A DNA stretch of 7,947 nt from Micrococcaceae bacterium (lineage in GTDB: Bacteria > Actinomycetota > Actinomycetes > Actinomycetales > Micrococcaceae). Of this stretch, positions 4,659 to 7,947 are shown piece by piece. Numbering within the stretch: the first letter of the stretch is position 1; every line of letters begins with the position of its first letter. The stretch spans positions 1 through 7,947 of the forward strand of contig DNHA01000153.1 of NCBI GenBank assembly GCA_003486025.1. The letters run 5' to 3'. The position numbers and the translations under genes were made by a program. Below the pieces are notes generated by a model. It was not told the origin of the DNA. It saw only the letters and a list, made by a program, of their open reading frames with translations, and ran no database searches.

Positions 4659-7112
4659 ATGGGCAAGAACGGGCAAACAGTATCGGTCCAAGGGCGCACC
4701 TTGAAGGTGAGCAGCCTGGATAAGATCATGTATCCCAGTACCGGAACCACCAAGGGCGAAGTGCTCGATTATTATGCCCGGGTGGCGAGCTCACTGATTC
4801 CTCATGCCATGTGGCGTCCGGCGACCCGCAAACGCTGGGTTGATGGCGTGGGCACCGAAGCCGCTCCCGGTGCTGTGTTCTTCCGCAAGGATCTGGAAGA
4901 TTCCGCCCCGAGCTGGATCCCCACGGCCAGCCTCACCCACAAGAGCGGCGTGAGCGTTTACCCGCTGGTCAACGAGCCGGCCGTACTGGCGTGGCTGGGC
5001 CAGGTCGCGGCCTTGGAAGTGCATGTCCCGCAGTGGAAATTTGACAGTTCACTGCAACCGCAGAATCCAGACCGGCTGGTCCTGGACCTGGACCCCGGAC
5101 CCGGGGCTGGATTGGCCCAGTGCGCCCAGGTGGCCCTGCTCTGCCGGGAGATCCTGGAAGGCATGGACATGGAATGCTATCCGGTCACTTCCGGTTCCAA
5201 AGGCATCCACCTGTATGCCGCACTGGATGGAACGCACACCTCCGAGCAGATCTCAGCGGTCGCCAAAGAGCTGGCGCTCTCCTTGCAACGGGAACATCCG
5301 GATCTGGTGGTATCCAGCATGAAACGCTCGCTGCGCGAGAACAAGGTGCTGGTGGACTGGAGCCAGAACAACGCAGCAAAAACTACCATCTGCCCCTACT
5401 CCCTGCGCGGAAGGTTGCATCCGACGGTCGCCGCTCCGCGTACCTGGGAGGAAATTGCGGACCCCAAGCTGGCACAGCTTGATTTCCGCCAGGTCCTTGA
5501 ACGGGTGGATTCCGGGCTCGAACCCCTGGCGCCACTGGGTGCTTTGGCCCCGCGGACAACCGACAGGTTGGAGACCTACCGGTCCAAGCGCGACGCACAG
5601 CGCACTCCGGAACCCGTGCCCGAATTTGAAGACCGGCTAGCGGATCCTGGCGATGCCGCCAAGGCATTTGTGATTCAAGAACACCACGCACGCCGCCTGC
5701 ATTGGGACTTCCGCTTGGAACACGACGGTGTGCTGGTCTCCTGGGCAGTTCCCAAGGGCCCGCCATTGGCCGAAGGCATCCGGCGGCTGGCCGTAATGAC
5801 CGAGGACCACCCACTGTCCTACGGAAGTTTTGAAGGCAGCATTCCCAAGGGAGAATACGGTGCCGGAGACGTGAGCATCTGGGATGCCGGCAGCTGCGTC
5901 ATAGAAAAATGGCGCGAAGACAATGAAGTCATCGCGGTCCTTCACGGGCGCGAAGACGGCGGGCTGGGCGGGGTACCCCGGCGCTTTGCGCTCGTGCGCG
6001 CGCAGGGCATGGGCGAGAAGAAGAACTGGCTGCTGCAGCTGATGCGTGAGCAACCGGAGCCCGGTACCCGCGTAGCGCCGCCACGTTCGGTCCGTGCCGA
6101 AGAAACCGCCAGGCGTAAGCCAGCAGACCTGGGCAAGGATTTTTCGCCCGCCCCTATGCTGGCGAGCATCGGCGAGCCCAATGAGCTAAGCGCAGCCACA
6201 GGTTGGAGCTTTGAAATGAAATGGGATGGTTACCGGGCGCTGGCCACCGTGGGTGAGGACAGCGTCTTCCTGTCCAGCCGCAATGGAAAAGACCTGAGCG
6301 CTCATTTCCCCGAGCTGGCGCAGCTGGCCCGTTTGGCACCTGCCGGATCCATTCTCGACGGCGAGATAGTAGCCCTCAATTCTGCCGGCCGTCCGGATTT
6401 CTCCTTGCTGCAGCAACGGCTTTCCACGAGCCGCAAGTCGCTGCGGGCACCCAAGGAATTACCTGCGGTCCAGCTGTTGCTCTTCGACGCGATTGCGCTT
6501 CCCGATCCGGAGTCAGGGCGGATGCAGGACCTCACGGGACTTCCTTATCATGAACGCCGCCAGCGGCTTCGAGCACAAGTGTCCGTGGGCAGTCATGTGA
6601 AAATCCCGCAGGCGCATCCCGGGCCCCTGGACGCTGCGCTGGAAACGAGCCGCGAGCTGGGCCTCGAAGGCGTGATGGCCAAGGAAACCGATAGCCGGTA
6701 CGACATGGGCAAGCGCAGCCGCAGCTGGCTGAAGCTCAAGCATGAACTGCATCAGGAAGTTGTGGTCATCGGCTGGCGCGAAGGCAACGGTTCACGCTCC
6801 GGCAGTCTCGGCTCGCTGCTGCTGGCAGTACCTGAGAATGGAGAATTGCGCTATGTGGGACGCGTCGGTACCGGTTTCAGCGACAAGCACCTGGAAACGG
6901 CACGTCATCGGCTCGACACCGTGATCCGCAAGACCCCGGCAGTTCAGCAGATTCCTGCCGAACATCGCCGCGATGCCCACTGGGTCACCCCGAAATTTGT
7001 GGCCGAAGTGCGCTACAGCGAGTTGACCCGGGAAGGCCGGTTGCGCCATCCGGTGTGGCGCGGCTGGCGTACGGAGAAGTCTCCCGACGAAGTTACCTGG
7101 GAGCACCCCTAA
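4659..7112 (+). CDS. ligD: Multifunctional NHEJ DNA ligase LigD (polymerase, phosphoesterase, ligase), 817 aa
   Basis: LigD processes and seals DNA ends held by Ku. The ATG at 4659 follows AAAGGAG with six bases between. Domain order is as in Mycobacterium. The primase-like polymerase spans about residues 10-285, with metal ligands Asp143 and Asp145 (LVLDLDPG), SGSKGIHLY (178-186) and the third Asp233 (VLVDWSQ). The 3'-phosphoesterase spans about 335-465, with His342, His348, Asp350 and His384 aligning with the His42, His48, Asp50 and His84 set known in Pseudomonas LigD. The ATP-dependent ligase spans about 497-810, with the AMP-accepting Lys521 in KWDGYR, DGE at 567-569, EGVMAK at 670-675 and WLKLK at 690-694, then an OB-fold. 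Every catalytic motif I looked for is intact. At 817 residues it is somewhat longer than the M. tuberculosis protein (759), apparently through its linkers (about 290-334 and 466-496). A DUF4235-type gene follows after 37 bp. Confidence 0.98.
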   Translation: MGKNGQTVSVQGRTLKVSSLDKIMYPSTGTTKGEVLDYYARVASSLIPHAMWRPATRKRWVDGVGTEAAPGAVFFRKDLEDSAPSWIPTASLTHKSGVSVYPLVNEPAVLAWLGQVAALEVHVPQWKFDSSLQPQNPDRLVLDLDPGPGAGLAQCAQVALLCREILEGMDMECYPVTSGSKGIHLYAALDGTHTSEQISAVAKELALSLQREHPDLVVSSMKRSLRENKVLVDWSQNNAAKTTICPYSLRGRLHPTVAAPRTWEEIADPKLAQLDFRQVLERVDSGLEPLAPLGALAPRTTDRLETYRSKRDAQRTPEPVPEFEDRLADPGDAAKAFVIQEHHARRLHWDFRLEHDGVLVSWAVPKGPPLAEGIRRLAVMTEDHPLSYGSFEGSIPKGEYGAGDVSIWDAGSCVIEKWREDNEVIAVLHGREDGGLGGVPRRFALVRAQGMGEKKNWLLQLMREQPEPGTRVAPPRSVRAEETARRKPADLGKDFSPAPMLASIGEPNELSAATGWSFEMKWDGYRALATVGEDSVFLSSRNGKDLSAHFPELAQLARLAPAGSILDGEIVALNSAGRPDFSLLQQRLSTSRKSLRAPKELPAVQLLLFDAIALPDPESGRMQDLTGLPYHERRQRLRAQVSVGSHVKIPQAHPGPLDAALETSRELGLEGVMAKETDSRYDMGKRSRSWLKLKHELHQEVVVIGWREGNGSRSGSLGSLLLAVPENGELRYVGRVGTGFSDKHLETARHRLDTVIRKTPAVQQIPAEHRRDAHWVTPKFVAEVRYSELTREGRLRHPVWRGWRTEKSPDEVTWEHP

Positions 7113-7149
7113 CAATTTTGACCATCAATAACCTATGGAAGGAAAACTC

Positions 7150-7407
7150 ATGAAAATCATCGTCAAATTGCTCGGAACCCTCGCCTCGCTGATCACCGGT
7201 TGGCTGGGTGCCAAAGTGGTGGGCAGCGTCTGGAAAAAGGCCACCGGCGAGCAGCCTCCGTCGCTGGCAAACCCGGAGAAACAGCAGCAAGCGACGCTGG
7301 GCAAGGTCGTGGCATTCGCGGTGATCTCCGGTGCGAGCGCCGCGTGCATCCAGGCGTTGACAAAGCGTTGGACACGGAACTTGGAGCTCAAGGCTACCAA
7401 GCACTAG
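7150..7407 (+). CDS. DUF4235-type small membrane protein, 85 aa
   Basis: The start at 7150 is chosen because GGAAGGA (7137-7143) lies six bases before it; an ATG at 7135 overlaps that binding site and is unlikely. The product has a hydrophobic N-terminal segment (residues 4-26, VKLLGTLASLITGWLGAKVV), then VWKKATGEQPP (27-37), a short polar linker (NPEKQQQ), and a second hydrophobic segment (51-70) ending in a basic tail. This pattern fits the actinobacterial DUF4235 family as I remember it; the family has no established function. The gene lies 37 bp after the ligD stop with no terminator between, so it is probably co-transcribed with ligD. It ends just before a strong terminator. A role in DNA repair is not implied by anything in the protein itself. 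Confidence 0.85.
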   Translation: MKIIVKLLGTLASLITGWLGAKVVGSVWKKATGEQPPSLANPEKQQQATLGKVVAFAVISGASAACIQALTKRWTRNLELKATKH

Positions 7408-7420
7408 GACAAGACCTGAG

Positions 7421-7469
7421 GCTGGACGGGCGCCGGATCATTTTCCGGCGCCCGTCCAGCTTTCATTTG
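7421..7469 (+). terminator. Strong intrinsic terminator after the ligD unit
   Basis: Bases 7421-7437 pair perfectly with 7444-7460: a 17-bp GC-rich stem with a 6-base loop (TCATTT), followed by the T-rich TTTCATTTG. It ends the ligD and DUF4235 transcript. It also lies only two bases beyond the stop of the converging glycosyltransferase gene, so it probably serves that gene too, although no T-run is present on the minus-strand side. Confidence 0.9.
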
Positions 7470-7947
7470 CCGGCCCGCGAGCCGACGCGAGTGCCGTGGC
7501 CCGCCAAGGTGGCCAAATAATCCGCGAAACCCTCGCGGAGCCGGCCGCGCAGCCGACCTGAAGTCACCGCGTGCAGCGACGCCGAGGCATCCACCCGGTA
7601 CCCGGCCTGGCGCAATGCGCTGACCAGCGCAATATCCTCCCCTGCCTCCAACGGTTCAAAACCACCCACCGCCTCATAGGCCGCGGCTATGACCGCGAAG
7701 TTGGCTCCATGGATGTGGTGATGCCCCTCGACCGGCCGGTAGGCTGCCTGCCACAGCGCAAAGATGCCAGGATCCAGCTCTCGGCGATCTGGTTCTACGG
7801 TTCCGGTGACCGCATCCGCTCCGGCCGCTTGGCATCTGGCAATGGAATCCAGCCAGTGCTCCGGAACCCGGGTATCTGCATCGGTGCAAGCGACCCAAAG
7901 CGAGCCGCCGCTGGCGCGCGGAGCCAGTTCATTCACCGCGTGCCGCA
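7463..7947 (-). CDS. Family 2 glycosyltransferase, C-terminal part (5' end outside window)
   Basis: The frame runs from the right edge of the window to a TGA at 7463, giving about 160 visible residues; the N-terminal nucleotide-binding part is missing. Visible GT-A features are LWVACTDADTRVPEHWL, containing the DxD-like metal site DAD; HIHGANFAV, a typical acceptor-side segment; and GGFEPLEAGEDIALVSAL, whose Glu-Asp pair is the expected catalytic base region. A basic, arginine-rich C-terminal end (TSGRLRGRLREGFADYL) follows, with no membrane segment in the visible part. A GTG at 7936 is in frame but lies mid-domain and is not the start. From memory, close relatives of this CTDADxRVP type sit near PIG-L deacetylase and methyltransferase genes; that neighbourhood would lie beyond the window. 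The sugar donor and acceptor cannot be told from the sequence. Confidence 0.88.
   Translation of the reverse strand, partial: RHAVNELAPRASGGSLWVACTDADTRVPEHWLDSIARCQAAGADAVTGTVEPDRRELDPGIFALWQAAYRPVEGHHHIHGANFAVIAAAYEAVGGFEPLEAGEDIALVSALRQAGYRVDASASLHAVTSGRLRGRLREGFADYLATLAGHGTRVGSRAGK

Noticed and set aside
3790..4704. A 304-codon plus-strand open frame opposite ku, running into the start of ligD
   Set aside because: It is antisense to ku, which has unmistakable family motifs on the minus strand. The antisense product has no recognisable domain, no ribosome binding site of note, and it runs through the ku-ligD promoter spacer. It is a shadow frame favoured by high GC.

Overview
The window is a stretch of high-GC, gene-dense chromosome from an actinobacterium, most likely a Micrococcaceae member such as Arthrobacter or Glutamicibacter. 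That placement is inferred from the gene families and protein style; no 16S or other marker is present. The recognisable core is a complete two-component bacterial non-homologous end-joining (NHEJ) locus. A Ku gene on the minus strand and a three-domain ligD (polymerase, 3'-phosphoesterase, ATP-dependent ligase, in the mycobacterial order) on the plus strand diverge from a shared 158-bp spacer.

Left part (1-1858): a small plus-strand hypothetical gene at the window edge, a 22-bp-stem hairpin, a small minus-strand hypothetical gene whose stop codon lies inside that hairpin, and a larger minus-strand gene for a membrane protein of unknown function (soluble N-terminal domain plus about five C-terminal membrane segments). 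The spacer 1859-2119 holds divergent promoter candidates, a short inverted repeat over one -10 element, an 8-9-8 dyad, and a terminator-like hairpin with T6 on the minus strand.

Middle part (2120-3514): a probable two-gene plus-strand unit. It encodes a 63-residue acidic, probably partly disordered protein and, 30 bp later, a zinc- and NAD-dependent alcohol dehydrogenase of the glutathione-independent formaldehyde dehydrogenase type. The dehydrogenase stop codon overlaps the Ku stop codon tail to tail by three bases.

Right part (3511-7947): ku and ligD, then a small DUF4235-type membrane protein gene 37 bp after ligD and probably co-transcribed with it. A perfect 17-bp-stem terminator follows, and then the C-terminal part of a family 2 glycosyltransferase converging from the right edge.

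Ku binds broken DNA ends and recruits LigD, whose domains fill in, trim and seal the ends. Nothing in the sequence shows that the other genes belong to this pathway. I see no mobile element, CRISPR array, tRNA or rRNA. I also see no convincing undescribed system; the best leads are the unknown membrane protein, the structured 1859-2119 spacer, and the hairpin that overlaps a gene end at 360-407.
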